Of a DNA stretch of 64,000 bases, positions 27,159-37,260 are shown one piece after another. The stretch lies in contig NZ_CP047026.1 in assembly GCF_009796785.1 (NCBI RefSeq), forward strand, positions 2,142,501-2,206,500, read 5' to 3'. The stretch's first letter is position 1, and every line of letters begins with the position of its first letter. A program made the translations under genes and the position numbers. This DNA comes from Polaribacter sp. L3A8. GTDB taxonomy: Bacteria; Bacteroidota; Bacteroidia; Flavobacteriales; Flavobacteriaceae. The notes beneath the pieces were generated by a model. The model did not search any database. It was not told the DNA's origin and saw nothing but the letters and a program-made list of their open reading frames with translations.

Positions 27159-28535
27159 TTATTTGTTTGTTGTACCAATATAGTTCTGTACCGTTCTAAA
27201 GCCAATATAACTTCTTGCAGTATCTGCATATTCATAATCTCTAGAACTTACTTCTAAAAAGTAGGCTACATCTTTCCAAGAACCTCCACGAATTATTTTT
27301 CTTTTATTTTTTCTATCTTCTACATTAGGGTTCATTGTAGAAGCCATGTAATAAGAAGATAAATTGTAAGCAGTACTTGTCCATTCAGATACGTTCCCAG
27401 CCATGTTGTATAATCCGTAATCATTCGCATTAAAAGATTTTGCCTCCATAGTATAAAGCGCTCCATCTACTGCATAATCACCTCTTACCGGTTTAAAGTT
27501 TGCTAAGAAACAACCTCTATCACTAGTTGTACCACCCGTTCCCCAAGGATAGGTAGCAAATTCTAATCCACCACGTGCTGCATACTCCCATTCTGCTTCT
27601 GTTGGCAATCTAAAATCTGGAACACCAGTAGCATTCTTTTTTGTTTTTAAGTAATCATTCTTTTTCTTCGTTCTCCAATTACAAAAAGCATTCGCTTGAC
27701 TCCAATTTACCCCAACTACAGGATAATCTCCATAAGATTGATGGTAAAAATAATCTTGGTGCATTGGATCGTTATAAGAATAATTAAAATCTTTAACCCA
27801 TACCGTAGTATCTGGATAAATATTTAAGGTTTCTGTTTTTACAAAATCTCTTCTATTACCACCTTTTCTTGCAGCATTATCTCTATCAAACCAAGTATAT
27901 TTATATTTTAAATATTTTACATTAAAAGAACGAACACCATCAACAGCCTCTTCTCTAGGTACAAATAATGAATCCATTACTTCTACATAATCAACATCTG
28001 GAAAATCATCTTTTTTCCAAATAATTTCTGGCTCCCAATTTAAGGGTCTTATAGAATCAGAATCAAACGCTAAACTTGTATAGTTATCAAACATATATCT
28101 TTCATAAGCATTTGCGCCTGTGGTATCTTTTACAACAGCAAATGCAAATTGATTGATTCCTCCTGAAGGAGCTTCTGCTCCGGCTTCAGGTGTACCCATC
28201 ATTGCAGAAAATTCTTGTTGGTAACCTAACCTCGTTCTTACAACAGAATCTCTAACCCAAAACACAAATTCTTTGTATTCGTTGTTTGTAATTTCAGTTT
28301 CGTCCATGTAATAAGGTCTAACAGTAACTGTTTTGGTTGGCGAATTCATCGTTCCAATGATATCTTGATCTTGTTTACCCATTGTAAAGGCACCACCAGG
28401 AATCAAAGCCATACCAAATGGTTTCTCTGAAAACCATTTTTTCTTAGACTTAACTCCTACCAATTCTCCTCTGTCATTAGAGCCACAACTGTAAAAAACT
28501 ACTATTAAAAGTGCAAATATTGCTGCTTTCTTCAT
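27159..28535 (-). CDS. gldK: Gliding motility lipoprotein GldK
   Basis: Outer-membrane lipoprotein of the T9SS (Cys17 in VFYSCGSN), 458 residues. It has an FGE/SUMF1-like fold: MALIPGGAFTMGKQD, FRLPTEAEWEYAARGG, NVSEWTSTAY and GGSWKD. Motifs are as in GldK rather than in active formylglycine-generating enzymes. First gene of the gldKLMN series; it forms the ring with GldN. Confidence 0.96.
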   Translation of the reverse strand: MKKAAIFALLIVVFYSCGSNDRGELVGVKSKKKWFSEKPFGMALIPGGAFTMGKQDQDIIGTMNSPTKTVTVRPYYMDETEITNNEYKEFVFWVRDSVVRTRLGYQQEFSAMMGTPEAGAEAPSGGINQFAFAVVKDTTGANAYERYMFDNYTSLAFDSDSIRPLNWEPEIIWKKDDFPDVDYVEVMDSLFVPREEAVDGVRSFNVKYLKYKYTWFDRDNAARKGGNRRDFVKTETLNIYPDTTVWVKDFNYSYNDPMHQDYFYHQSYGDYPVVGVNWSQANAFCNWRTKKKNDYLKTKKNATGVPDFRLPTEAEWEYAARGGLEFATYPWGTGGTTSDRGCFLANFKPVRGDYAVDGALYTMEAKSFNANDYGLYNMAGNVSEWTSTAYNLSSYYMASTMNPNVEDRKNKRKIIRGGSWKDVAYFLEVSSRDYEYADTARSYIGFRTVQNYIGTTNK

Positions 28536-28641
28536 ATTTTAAAATGTCTTTACTATAAAGTCCGTAAACCTATTATTTTTTTTGTTAAAAAACAATAAGC
28601 AAATTGCTTTTTAACGTTCTATTATTCTAATATCTTTTTTA

Positions 28642-29805
28642 CTACACTAACTTTCGCATTGCTTTGTACCATTTTTCTGGAATAATTTGCTTGGTAGCAT
28701 CTATATAATCATTGTATGTACATGGTATTAACGCATGTCTTTTGTATTTATTATCTGATAAAATTTTTATCTCTATCCACCATCTTCCTGATTTATTACT
28801 TTTATAAAAAGTTAAAGGATCATCGTCTTCTAATAAAACGGTAAATTTCTGATAATTCTCTTTTCCTGAAAACGGATAATCTTTTACCCTAAAGTTAACG
28901 CCTTCAATAAAATACCAAATCATTTGCGCAATTAAATGTGCTGTTTGATGGTTATTATCTAGCTTAGAATTGTACTCATAAACTCCGAATGAAGATACCT
29001 TATCACTTAAGCCAGCATACCTAGAAATAGCACAAATTTCTTCTCCATAAAACCCATTTGGAGAAGCATTATTGTTTGCAGGTGCTTCACTTTGTCTTAC
29101 AGAGCCCAAATCTATAGAAACAATATCAGCATTTCTAAAAACAGGTTCTATATTTTCTAATTGTTTTGCATTTCCTAACCTACAAGCATCAAAAAATAAG
29201 TTGTCTAATAACTGAATTTCTTCTTGAGAATTAAAATAAGTTTGATAACCAACATTACTGTAATTAAACAAGTTATTGGGTTCTTGCATAATTATTTTAC
29301 TCAAATAAGACTGAGAAGTTAAATCATCATCTAAATTACCTAAATCGAAACGACTATCTACAGCCGCAATATTTACCGTTTGTTCTAAAGAGTCATAGGC
29401 TCTATAATTTACATAGGTAAGATCTTGACCACCACCTATAATTACCGGAATAATATTTTTTTTAAGTAAGTCTGTTATAATTTTTGAAACCGCAAAATAG
29501 GTATCCGAAACTGAATTCCCTTTTAAAACATTTCCTAAATCGGCTATTTGAGTATTCCAATCTCCTGGAAATAATTCATATAATTTTCTTCGAACAAAGT
29601 GTAAATCTTCTCCACATCCAAAGTTATTTTCAGAATTTCGATCTTCTTGCACTCCTAAAATTGCAATCTGAACGTTCTCCAAATCTGGAAAACCTTCTTC
29701 ATCTGTGTGAATTCTAATTTTTTTCCCCAGGCATGCAGGAGATTGCAACGCTAGCTGCGCTACAACCGAATCTTTTACGGGGGTTAAAAAGTCTTGGTTC
29801 ATCAA
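28642..29805 (-). CDS. Arginase/formimidoylglutamase-fold protein with degenerate metal sites
   Basis: A 387-residue ureohydrolase-fold protein. In active arginases three motifs bind two manganese ions: GGDHS, DAHxD and SxDxDxxDP. Here the matching segments are GGGQD (124-128), DSRFD (150-154) and SIDLGSV (230-236), so both histidines and at least one aspartate are replaced. It is probably not a normal metallohydrolase. It lies between topA and gldK; this neighbour recurs in other flavobacteria under the name formimidoylglutamase. An envelope or regulatory role is possible but unproven. Confidence 0.85.
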   Translation of the reverse strand: MMNQDFLTPVKDSVVAQLALQSPACLGKKIRIHTDEEGFPDLENVQIAILGVQEDRNSENNFGCGEDLHFVRRKLYELFPGDWNTQIADLGNVLKGNSVSDTYFAVSKIITDLLKKNIIPVIIGGGQDLTYVNYRAYDSLEQTVNIAAVDSRFDLGNLDDDLTSQSYLSKIIMQEPNNLFNYSNVGYQTYFNSQEEIQLLDNLFFDACRLGNAKQLENIEPVFRNADIVSIDLGSVRQSEAPANNNASPNGFYGEEICAISRYAGLSDKVSSFGVYEYNSKLDNNHQTAHLIAQMIWYFIEGVNFRVKDYPFSGKENYQKFTVLLEDDDPLTFYKSNKSGRWWIEIKILSDNKYKRHALIPCTYNDYIDATKQIIPEKWYKAMRKLV

Positions 29806-29839
29806 TTTTTTTTAATACGAAAGGCAAGGTAATAAATCC

Positions 29840-32356
29840 TTACTTCTTTTTTGTTGTTTTTCTTACCGTAGTTTTCTTTTTTGCTGCAGGCTTCTTTTTA
29901 GCTACCTTTTTCTTAGGCGTTTTAGCTTCAATCATCTTTACAGCTTCTTCCTTAGAAAGTTTTTCTATTTCTGTGGTTTTAGGTAACTCAATTTTAATCT
30001 TTCCTTTTATCACATTAAAACGTCCCCAACGTGCTTTTTCTACACGAATAGCAACATCTTCCCAATTATGAATTACTTTATCTATTTCTTTCTGTTTTTT
30101 AACTTCAATTAATTCAATAATGTCGTCATCGGTAAGATTGTCAAAATCGTATTTTTTACTTACGTTGATAAAAATAGAATTCCATTTTAAGAAAGGTCCA
30201 AAACGCCCAACTCCCTTTTGCACAGGTAAATCTTCGTAATGATAAATTGGAGCATCTGCTTTTTGTTTTGCTACAATTAATTCTATTGCTCTTGGCAAGT
30301 CTACCTCCATTGGGTTTTCTCCTTTGTCTAAAGAAACAAACATGGTTCCAAAACGAATATAAGGACCAAAACGACCGTTAGAAACAATTACTTCTTCATC
30401 TTCGTAACCACCTAATGTTTTTGGAAGCAAGAATAACTCTAAAGCTTCTTCCATGGTGATGGTTCCTAAATTCTGATCTTTATTTAAGCTAGCAAACACT
30501 TTTTCTTCGTCTTCTGGCGCTCCAATTTGTGCAATTGGTCCAAATTTACCTAGACGAACTAAAACTGTTTTTCCTGTTTCTGGATGTTTACCTAAAATAC
30601 GTTCTCCACTCTCTCTCTCTGCATTTTCTTTAACATCTTCTACATTATCATGAAATTTGGTATAGAAACCTTTAATCATCTCTATCCAATCTTCATTTCC
30701 TTCAGAAATATCGTCAAATGAACTTTCTACTCTTGCTGTAAATCCAAAATCTAAAATATTAGAAAAGTTAGCAACTAAAAAGTCGTTTACGATATTTCCA
30801 ATATCCGTAGGAATTAATTTATTTTTATTTGAACCCGTTTTTTCAGTCAAGGTTTCACTTTTTACAGTACCTGAAACTAAAATCATTTGTTCGTAATTTC
30901 TTTCTAAACCTTCATCCTCTCCTTTTTCTACATAGCCTCTTCTTTGTACAGTAGAAATTGTTGGTGCGTATGTAGATGGTCTACCAATACCTAATTCTTC
31001 TAATTGTTTTACCAAAGAAGCTTCTGTAAAACGGTAAGGCGGACTTGTAAAACGTTGTGTTGCATTTATAAAAGAATACTCTAATGCTTCACCAACTTTT
31101 AAATTTGGTAGCATTCCTGCTTGTTCTTCCTCATCATCATCTTTTCCTTCTAAATACACTTTTAAGAAACCATCAAACTTTATCATTTCACCATTTGCAG
31201 TGAATATTTTAGAGTTCTCAGAGTTCTCTATCTTAAAATTCGTTCTTTCTAACTGAGCATCACTCATTTGAGAAGCTAGTGTTCTTTTCCATATTAAATC
31301 ATACAATCTAGTTTGATCATACTCAGTAGAAATCGAATGCATTTTCATGTTGGTAGGGCGAATAGCCTCATGCGCCTCTTGAGCACCTTTTGCTTTCGTC
31401 TTAAAAACACGTTGTTTGCTATATTCTTTACCGTAGTAATTTGTAATTTCTTCTTCAGCAGCGTTTCTTGCATCAACAGATAAGTTTAAACTATCTGTTC
31501 TCATATAGGTAATTAAACCGGCTTCATACAAACGTTGTGCAACTTGCATTGTTTTTGCTACCGGAAAACCTAATTTCCTAGATGCTTCTTGCTGTAACGT
31601 AGACGTTGTAAATGGTGCTGCTGGAGATTTCTTTGCTGGCTTTTTAGTTAACTCTGCGATAGAAAAATCTGCATTTGCACACGATTTTAAGAAATTTTCT
31701 GCTGTTTTTTTAGTATCAAAATTCTTTGGAATGGTTGCTTTAAACGTTTTTCCTTCAACATTAGCAAATTCTGCAACTACTTTATAATGTGTTTCTGCAT
31801 TAAATTCTTGAATACTTCTTTCTTTTTCTACAATTAAACGAACCGCTACAGATTGTACTCTACCTGCAGACAAACCTCCTTTAACTTTTCGCCATAAAAC
31901 AGGCGATAATTCATACCCAACAAGTCTGTCTAAAACTCTACGTGCTTGTTGTGCATTTACCATATTATAGTCTATATCTCTAGGATTTTCGACTGCTTTT
32001 AAAATGGCATTTTTTGTTATTTCATGAAAAACAATACGTTTTGTATTTTCATCCTTTAAACTTAATTGCTCTTTTAAATGCCATGCAATTGCCTCACCCT
32101 CTCGATCCTCATCACTTGCTAACCATACTGTATCTGCTTTTTTTGCTAAAGCCTTCAACTTTTTTACAACTGGTTTTTTATCATCAGAAATAATATATTT
32201 TGGACTAAAATCTCCTTCTACATCAATACCCAATTCTTTGGATGGTAAGTCTGCAATATGACCATAACTAGATTCTACTTGAAAATCTTTTCCAAGAAAT
32301 TTTTCGATGGTTTTTGCTTTTGCTGGTGACTCTACAATTACTAAATTCTTTGCCAT
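29840..32356 (-). CDS. topA: DNA topoisomerase I
   Basis: Type IA topoisomerase that relaxes negative supercoils, 838 residues. TOPRIM domain at the N-terminus (LVIVESPAKAKTIEKFLG; ASDEDREGEAIAWH), catalytic Tyr284 in AGLITYMRTDS, and C-terminal topoisomerase repeats (RFGPYIRFG, GRFGPFLKWNS) with no cysteine zinc fingers. The tail is lysine-rich (KKKVAKKKPAAKKK), probably for DNA binding. A TACTTTTG box on the minus strand (32410-32417) may be its promoter. Confidence 0.97.
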   Translation of the reverse strand: MAKNLVIVESPAKAKTIEKFLGKDFQVESSYGHIADLPSKELGIDVEGDFSPKYIISDDKKPVVKKLKALAKKADTVWLASDEDREGEAIAWHLKEQLSLKDENTKRIVFHEITKNAILKAVENPRDIDYNMVNAQQARRVLDRLVGYELSPVLWRKVKGGLSAGRVQSVAVRLIVEKERSIQEFNAETHYKVVAEFANVEGKTFKATIPKNFDTKKTAENFLKSCANADFSIAELTKKPAKKSPAAPFTTSTLQQEASRKLGFPVAKTMQVAQRLYEAGLITYMRTDSLNLSVDARNAAEEEITNYYGKEYSKQRVFKTKAKGAQEAHEAIRPTNMKMHSISTEYDQTRLYDLIWKRTLASQMSDAQLERTNFKIENSENSKIFTANGEMIKFDGFLKVYLEGKDDDEEEQAGMLPNLKVGEALEYSFINATQRFTSPPYRFTEASLVKQLEELGIGRPSTYAPTISTVQRRGYVEKGEDEGLERNYEQMILVSGTVKSETLTEKTGSNKNKLIPTDIGNIVNDFLVANFSNILDFGFTARVESSFDDISEGNEDWIEMIKGFYTKFHDNVEDVKENAERESGERILGKHPETGKTVLVRLGKFGPIAQIGAPEDEEKVFASLNKDQNLGTITMEEALELFLLPKTLGGYEDEEVIVSNGRFGPYIRFGTMFVSLDKGENPMEVDLPRAIELIVAKQKADAPIYHYEDLPVQKGVGRFGPFLKWNSIFINVSKKYDFDNLTDDDIIELIEVKKQKEIDKVIHNWEDVAIRVEKARWGRFNVIKGKIKIELPKTTEIEKLSKEEAVKMIEAKTPKKKVAKKKPAAKKKTTVRKTTKKK

Positions 32357-32477
32357 TTATCTCTCTTTTTCTCTTGTATCGCGTTAAAAATTTGCGGCTT
32401 TTAAGAATGCAAAAGTATGTAGTTTTTTTTTATTATTATTTTTTTGAGGGCATTTTACATCATTTTTTATAAAAAAA

Positions 32478-34787
32478 TTACAGAATTGTAATCTTTTTCT
32501 TCAATTTTGTTGATGAATCTCCTCCTATAAAAAGATAAAAATCTCCAGATTCTACTTCCCATTTTTTATTAATAGTATAGAATTGTAAAACCTCTTTATC
32601 TATAGTAAAAGAAGCTTTTTTTGTTTCTCCGGCTTGCAAACTAATTTTCTGAAAACCTTTTAATTCTTTTACAGGCCTAACCAAACTACCTACTAAATCT
32701 CTAATATATAATTGTACAACTTCTTCACCATTTATAGTTCCTGTATTTTTAACATCAACAGAAAGTATAATTTCTCCATCTTTAGAAGTTTCTACTCTAT
32801 CTACATTTAAGTTATCATAAGAAAAAGCAGTATAACTTAACCCGAAACCAAAAGGGTATAAGGCAGATTTTTTAGAATCTGTATACCCCGAATAGGTTAC
32901 ATGTGTGGGATTATAGGGTCTTCCTGTATTTTTTTGATTGTAAAAAAGAGGTTCTTGTCCAACGTTTCTTGGAAAAGAAACAGGTAATTTCCCCGAAGGA
33001 TTGTAATCGCCAAATAACACATCTGCAATTCCGTTTCCAGATTCAGATCCTAAATGCCAGGTAATTAAAATTCCAGGTAATATGTTGTTAACTCTAGAAA
33101 TATCCATTGGTCTTCCTGTAGAAAGTACTAAAACAATATTTTTATTTACGTTATAAACGGCTTCTATCAATTCATTTTGTAAACCTGCAAAACCAATTTT
33201 AGTTTGACTTCTTCCTTCTCCCGTTTGATATGCATCTTCACCAACTGCTAAAAAAACAATTTCAGATTTTTTTGCAACTGCAACCGCTTTTGCAATTCCT
33301 TCTTTATTTTCTGTATTAAACTCTAAAGGATGTAAAAATTGATTATTACCAGGCTTTACTGTAGGTATTGTTAATTCAATTCCTTTTTCATAATATACTT
33401 TTGTATTTGCACCAACTTTTGCCTTTACACCTTCTAATAAAGAAACAGCCGAATTATAAGTTCCTTTTGCTCTCCAATTTCCTAAAGGTTGATCTTTATT
33501 ATCTGCAAAAGGCCCAATTAGCGCAATACTTTTTATATTTTTAGAAACTGGTAAAATATTATTTTCATTCTTTAATAAAACAATAGATTTTTTTGCAGCA
33601 TCTCTTGCAATTGCTAAATGTTCTTTGGTATAAATATCATTTTTCTCTTTTTCTTCATCACAATATTTATAAGGATCATCAAATAAACCTAATTGAAATT
33701 TTAAACTTAAAATACGCTTTACAGCATCATTTATATCCTCTAAAGAAACTTTACCTTCTTCTAATAGTTTTTCTAAACTAGACTCATAAGCATAAGATTC
33801 CATATCCATATCACTCCCTGCGTTCAATGCAATTTCTGCAGCATGTTTTTTATCTTTTGCATATCCATGAGATTTCATTTCTCCAATAGAACCCCAATCT
33901 GAAACTACAAAACCTTTCCAATTCCAATCTCCTTTTAAAATATCTCTTTGTAATATTTCATGTCCTGTTGCAGGAATTCCATCAATATCATTAAAAGAAT
34001 TCATAAAAGTTGCTACACCGGCCTCTGCCGCTGCTTTAAATGGAGGTAAAATAACATTGTGTAATTCATATTCACCAATATTTACCGTATTATAATCTCT
34101 ACCAGATTCTGCAAAACCATAACCTGCAAAGTGCTTTGCACACGCTGCAATTGTATTTACGTCGGATAGATCATCGCCTTGAAAACCATGTATTCTTGCC
34201 ACACCAATTACAGAATTTAAATAAGGATCTTCACCTACACCTTCCATAATTCTACCCCATCTTGCGTCTCTAGACACATCAACCATAGGAGCAAAAGTCC
34301 AATTTAATCCAGAAGCAGCAGATTCTTTTGCAGCAATTGCTGCAGATTTTTTAATAATATCCAAATCCCAACTCGCAGATTCGGCTAAAGGAACCGGAAA
34401 AATTGTTTTTAAACCATGTATAACATCGTAAGCAAAAATCATAGGGATTTTTAACCTCGAATTTTCCATCACTAATTTCTGAGCCTCACGAACTTCTTTT
34501 ACGGAAACAACATTTAAAACAGAACCAACAAGTCCTTTTTTCATTCTATCTACCTTTTCTTTAGCACTTTTAGAAGATGCTGGTCCAGTTAAATCCCAAC
34601 CTGCAGAATATTGAACCATTTGCCCAATTTTCTCTTCTAAATTCATTAAATTTAAAACGGAATCAACTTTTTGTTCAATGCTATTATTTATTGATGTACC
34701 TCTTAAGTTTTTTTGATTTTTATCACAACTAACTAGACAAAAAATGAGAATGAAGTTGATTATAAAAAGTTTGTTTAATTTATTCAT
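32478..34787 (-). CDS. bglX: GH3 beta-glucosidase, lipoprotein
   Basis: Glycoside hydrolase family 3, 769 residues, with lipobox (Cys21 in FCLVSCDKN). Conserved segments: GLNWTFAPMVDVSRDARWGR, KHFAGYG and nucleophile Asp297 in GFVVSDWGSI, then the C-terminal alpha/beta sandwich and fibronectin-III-like domain (EVVQLYIRD). It should release glucose from beta-linked oligosaccharides in the periplasm. Start 7 bases after the preceding EEP gene, last gene of the polysaccharide locus. Confidence 0.94.
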   Translation of the reverse strand: MNKLNKLFIINFILIFCLVSCDKNQKNLRGTSINNSIEQKVDSVLNLMNLEEKIGQMVQYSAGWDLTGPASSKSAKEKVDRMKKGLVGSVLNVVSVKEVREAQKLVMENSRLKIPMIFAYDVIHGLKTIFPVPLAESASWDLDIIKKSAAIAAKESAASGLNWTFAPMVDVSRDARWGRIMEGVGEDPYLNSVIGVARIHGFQGDDLSDVNTIAACAKHFAGYGFAESGRDYNTVNIGEYELHNVILPPFKAAAEAGVATFMNSFNDIDGIPATGHEILQRDILKGDWNWKGFVVSDWGSIGEMKSHGYAKDKKHAAEIALNAGSDMDMESYAYESSLEKLLEEGKVSLEDINDAVKRILSLKFQLGLFDDPYKYCDEEKEKNDIYTKEHLAIARDAAKKSIVLLKNENNILPVSKNIKSIALIGPFADNKDQPLGNWRAKGTYNSAVSLLEGVKAKVGANTKVYYEKGIELTIPTVKPGNNQFLHPLEFNTENKEGIAKAVAVAKKSEIVFLAVGEDAYQTGEGRSQTKIGFAGLQNELIEAVYNVNKNIVLVLSTGRPMDISRVNNILPGILITWHLGSESGNGIADVLFGDYNPSGKLPVSFPRNVGQEPLFYNQKNTGRPYNPTHVTYSGYTDSKKSALYPFGFGLSYTAFSYDNLNVDRVETSKDGEIILSVDVKNTGTINGEEVVQLYIRDLVGSLVRPVKELKGFQKISLQAGETKKASFTIDKEVLQFYTINKKWEVESGDFYLFIGGDSSTKLKKKITIL

Positions 34788-34794
34788 TTTTATA

Positions 34795-35637
34795 TTATTT
34801 AATGTGAATTTCTGCTATTACAGGAAAATGATCTGAAGGATATTTTAAATCTTTTGAATCTGTTAAAACTCCATATTTGTTTACAGTGATGTTTGCATCC
34901 TTTGATAAAAAAATATAATCTATTCTTCTTGTAACTTGCTCATGAAATTTAAATGCATTAAAAGTTCCATCTGATCCAAAAACATTGTCTTTTGCCAGTT
35001 CTTTAGAATCGTTTAAATTCTTTTTTAGATTTGTAATTAACTCACTACCTGGCTCCACATTAAAATCTCCTGTTAAAACAACTGGATAATTTTTAGTGTT
35101 TACTTTTTTTATTTCTGCTTCAATTAATCGTATTCCGTTTAATTGCGCTTGCTGTCCTTTATGATCTAAATGTGTATTAAAAACCCATACTTTTTTATCA
35201 GAATTTAAAACAGTCATTAAACCATAAGTACAAATTCTTGGATATGCAGCATCCCAACCTTTAGATATTTTTTCTGGCGTTATAGATAACCAAAAAGTCT
35301 TAACATTTTCGAATTTCACTTTTCTTTTATCATAAAAAATAGCAGAATATTCTCCTTTATCTCCACCATCTCTACCCTGACCTATATAGCTATAATTTGT
35401 TAAGCTTTTATCTATATAAGCTATTTGATTAGGCCTGCCTTCTTGCGTACCAAATACAGTAGGTTCATGAAATTTAATCTGAGATAATAAAAAATCTTTT
35501 CTGTTAGACCATTGGTTTTCTCCATCAGAATTTACGTCTAAGCGAATATTATAAGTCATTACTTTTATAATATCTGTTTTTTCTAACGGAATACAACTTG
35601 TAAAAACTACAAATACCAGTATTAAAATTCTTTTCAT
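34795..35637 (-). CDS. Endonuclease/exonuclease/phosphatase-fold lipoprotein
   Basis: A 280-residue lipoprotein (Cys15 in FTSCIP) of the EEP family, which cleaves phosphoesters and phosphodiesters. All expected catalytic elements are present: MTYNIR (Asn30), TQEG (Glu66), NTHLDH, LTGDFNVEP, RRIDYIF and YPSDHFP (Asp269-His270). Nucleic acid, phospholipid-type head groups or sugar-linked phosphodiesters are all possible substrates. Tight placement (11 and 7 base gaps) between the GDPD-GH16 gene and the GH3 gene suggests it acts on a decoration of the same glycan. Confidence 0.88.
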   Translation of the reverse strand: MKRILILVFVVFTSCIPLEKTDIIKVMTYNIRLDVNSDGENQWSNRKDFLLSQIKFHEPTVFGTQEGRPNQIAYIDKSLTNYSYIGQGRDGGDKGEYSAIFYDKRKVKFENVKTFWLSITPEKISKGWDAAYPRICTYGLMTVLNSDKKVWVFNTHLDHKGQQAQLNGIRLIEAEIKKVNTKNYPVVLTGDFNVEPGSELITNLKKNLNDSKELAKDNVFGSDGTFNAFKFHEQVTRRIDYIFLSKDANITVNKYGVLTDSKDLKYPSDHFPVIAEIHIK

Positions 35638-35648
35638 TTTTAATCGTT

Positions 35649-37226
35649 TTATTTTTGATATACCCTAACATAATCGACAATCATTTTTTGAGGAAAAATA
35701 GAATCGTCAATTCCTTTTTTACCACCTAACATTCCGCCTACTGCTACATTTAAAATTAAATAAAACTTTTGATCAAAAGGCCATTCTGCAGTTGTTTTAT
35801 GTTGATTTTTAAAGGTATTATACACTTCATTATCTAAAATAAAATCCATTTTTTCGGGTGTCCATTCTAGTGTAAAAACATGAAATTCTTCATTAGGTTC
35901 ATCAATAAAAATACTTTTACCTTGTTGCGTTTTTTTTATATGATTAAAAGCTTTTGTATGTACAGTTCCAAAAATTGTATCATTATTAAACCCCACATGC
36001 TCCATAATATCAATCTCTCCAGATTCTGGCCAACCAACATCCTCTTTATTTTCTCCTAACATCCAAATTGCCGGCCATAGACCAACACCTTTTGGTAATT
36101 TTGCTCTAACATCTATTCGTCCATATTGCCAAGAAGCAAGATTTTTAGTTGTTAATCTTGCAGAAGTATATTTTGCTGTTTTACGTTCTGCTGCATACTT
36201 TTTCCAGCTTTTCTTTAATAGTTCTGGATTGTTATAATCTTTATTATCTATAGTTTCTTTATGTGCCTCAATAATTAAATTTCCGTTTTCTACTCTGGCA
36301 TTTTTTAGGCTATCTGTATAATATTGGTTCTCTCTATTAGCAATAAAACCGTAGGCATAATTCCATTTACTACTATCTGGTTTTCCTTTATAATTAAACT
36401 CATCACTAAAAACCAATTGATATCCATCTTTAATAGGCGATTCATTTATTCTTTCGAATACTAATTCTGGCTTGTCTGTAGTTATAAAATTAAACTCATT
36501 TGCTATCAGCCAATCTATATCACTAGAACTATTTGCGGTCCAACTATTTAAAGTAATACCTAATTCTTTAGCACTTTTAATGTATTCTGGATGCGTTTTA
36601 ATTTTATACAAATGATAATCTAAACCCTTAATTCCGTTTTCTTTTAAAAACTCTGGAGACTTATAACCATCTAAATACTGTGTTTTTGCACTTGGACTTT
36701 CTTCAATAATTTGTTTTAAAATATCTAAGCTAAAACTAATATAAGAACCAATGTATTTATCTGCTTTTACTTCTTTTACGAGCTCTAGTGTTTTGGTTGT
36801 AATTATAACGTTTCTTTCTTTAGAAGATGTTGGTTTAATTTCTACAATAAAACTAGTGGAAGTGTTATTTTGCATACCCGCCAATAAATACTCTTTTAAT
36901 GTTGGTAGCTTTTCTCCGTTAAAAAGTTTTGTTTGCGCTAATTCTTTGTATTCAGTTTCTTCTATTAAGAGGTTATTATAGTCTTTATCATGTGTAACTA
37001 TTAATACCTCATCTTTTGTCATTCTTACATCAAACTCGCTACCATAACAATTTAATCTAATAGCTTCTTTTAATGAAGCAATTGAGTTTTCTGGTATTTC
37101 TTTACTTTTCCAAGCTCCCCTGTGAGCTATTACAGCATTTTTAGCAAAGTCTATTTTTTTATTTGTTGATGACTCAGCACAAGAGAAGAATAATAAAGTA
37201 ATAAAAACAAATATTAAATGGCGCAT
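35649..37226 (-). CDS. GDPD-GH16 fusion lipoprotein (phosphodiesterase + beta-glucanase)
   Basis: A 525-residue lipoprotein (Cys16 in LFFSCAESS) with two catalytic domains. Residues about 30-275 are a glycerophosphodiester phosphodiesterase: AHRGA (His35, Arg36), PENS, SEFDVRMT (Glu64, Asp66), VTHD (His79), IVEIKP and LNSWTAN, all key residues kept. Residues about 285-525 are a GH16 beta-glucanase: LVFSDEFN, LWPAIWMLG and the catalytic ESGEIDIMEHV with Glu404, Asp406 and Glu409. GH16 members of this type usually cut beta-1,3-glucans such as laminarin. The fusion suggests cutting of a backbone and removal of a glycerophosphate-like substituent on the same polymer (inference). Confidence 0.92.
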   Translation of the reverse strand: MRHLIFVFITLLFFSCAESSTNKKIDFAKNAVIAHRGAWKSKEIPENSIASLKEAIRLNCYGSEFDVRMTKDEVLIVTHDKDYNNLLIEETEYKELAQTKLFNGEKLPTLKEYLLAGMQNNTSTSFIVEIKPTSSKERNVIITTKTLELVKEVKADKYIGSYISFSLDILKQIIEESPSAKTQYLDGYKSPEFLKENGIKGLDYHLYKIKTHPEYIKSAKELGITLNSWTANSSSDIDWLIANEFNFITTDKPELVFERINESPIKDGYQLVFSDEFNYKGKPDSSKWNYAYGFIANRENQYYTDSLKNARVENGNLIIEAHKETIDNKDYNNPELLKKSWKKYAAERKTAKYTSARLTTKNLASWQYGRIDVRAKLPKGVGLWPAIWMLGENKEDVGWPESGEIDIMEHVGFNNDTIFGTVHTKAFNHIKKTQQGKSIFIDEPNEEFHVFTLEWTPEKMDFILDNEVYNTFKNQHKTTAEWPFDQKFYLILNVAVGGMLGGKKGIDDSIFPQKMIVDYVRVYQK

Positions 37227-37260
37227 TATGTAAGTTTTAGTTAATGTTTATCTATGTAAT

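Noticed and set aside
27159..28535. GldK as an active formylglycine-generating (sulfatase-maturing) enzyme that would serve the sulfatase fragment
   Set aside because: Context and sequence are those of the T9SS lipoprotein GldK, and the sulfatase is truncated anyway.
29733..30071. Plus-strand open frame of 112 codons, very hydrophobic, opposite the end of topA
   Set aside because: It is the antisense of the lysine-rich TopA tail, which reads as Phe/Leu-rich on the other strand; a coding shadow.
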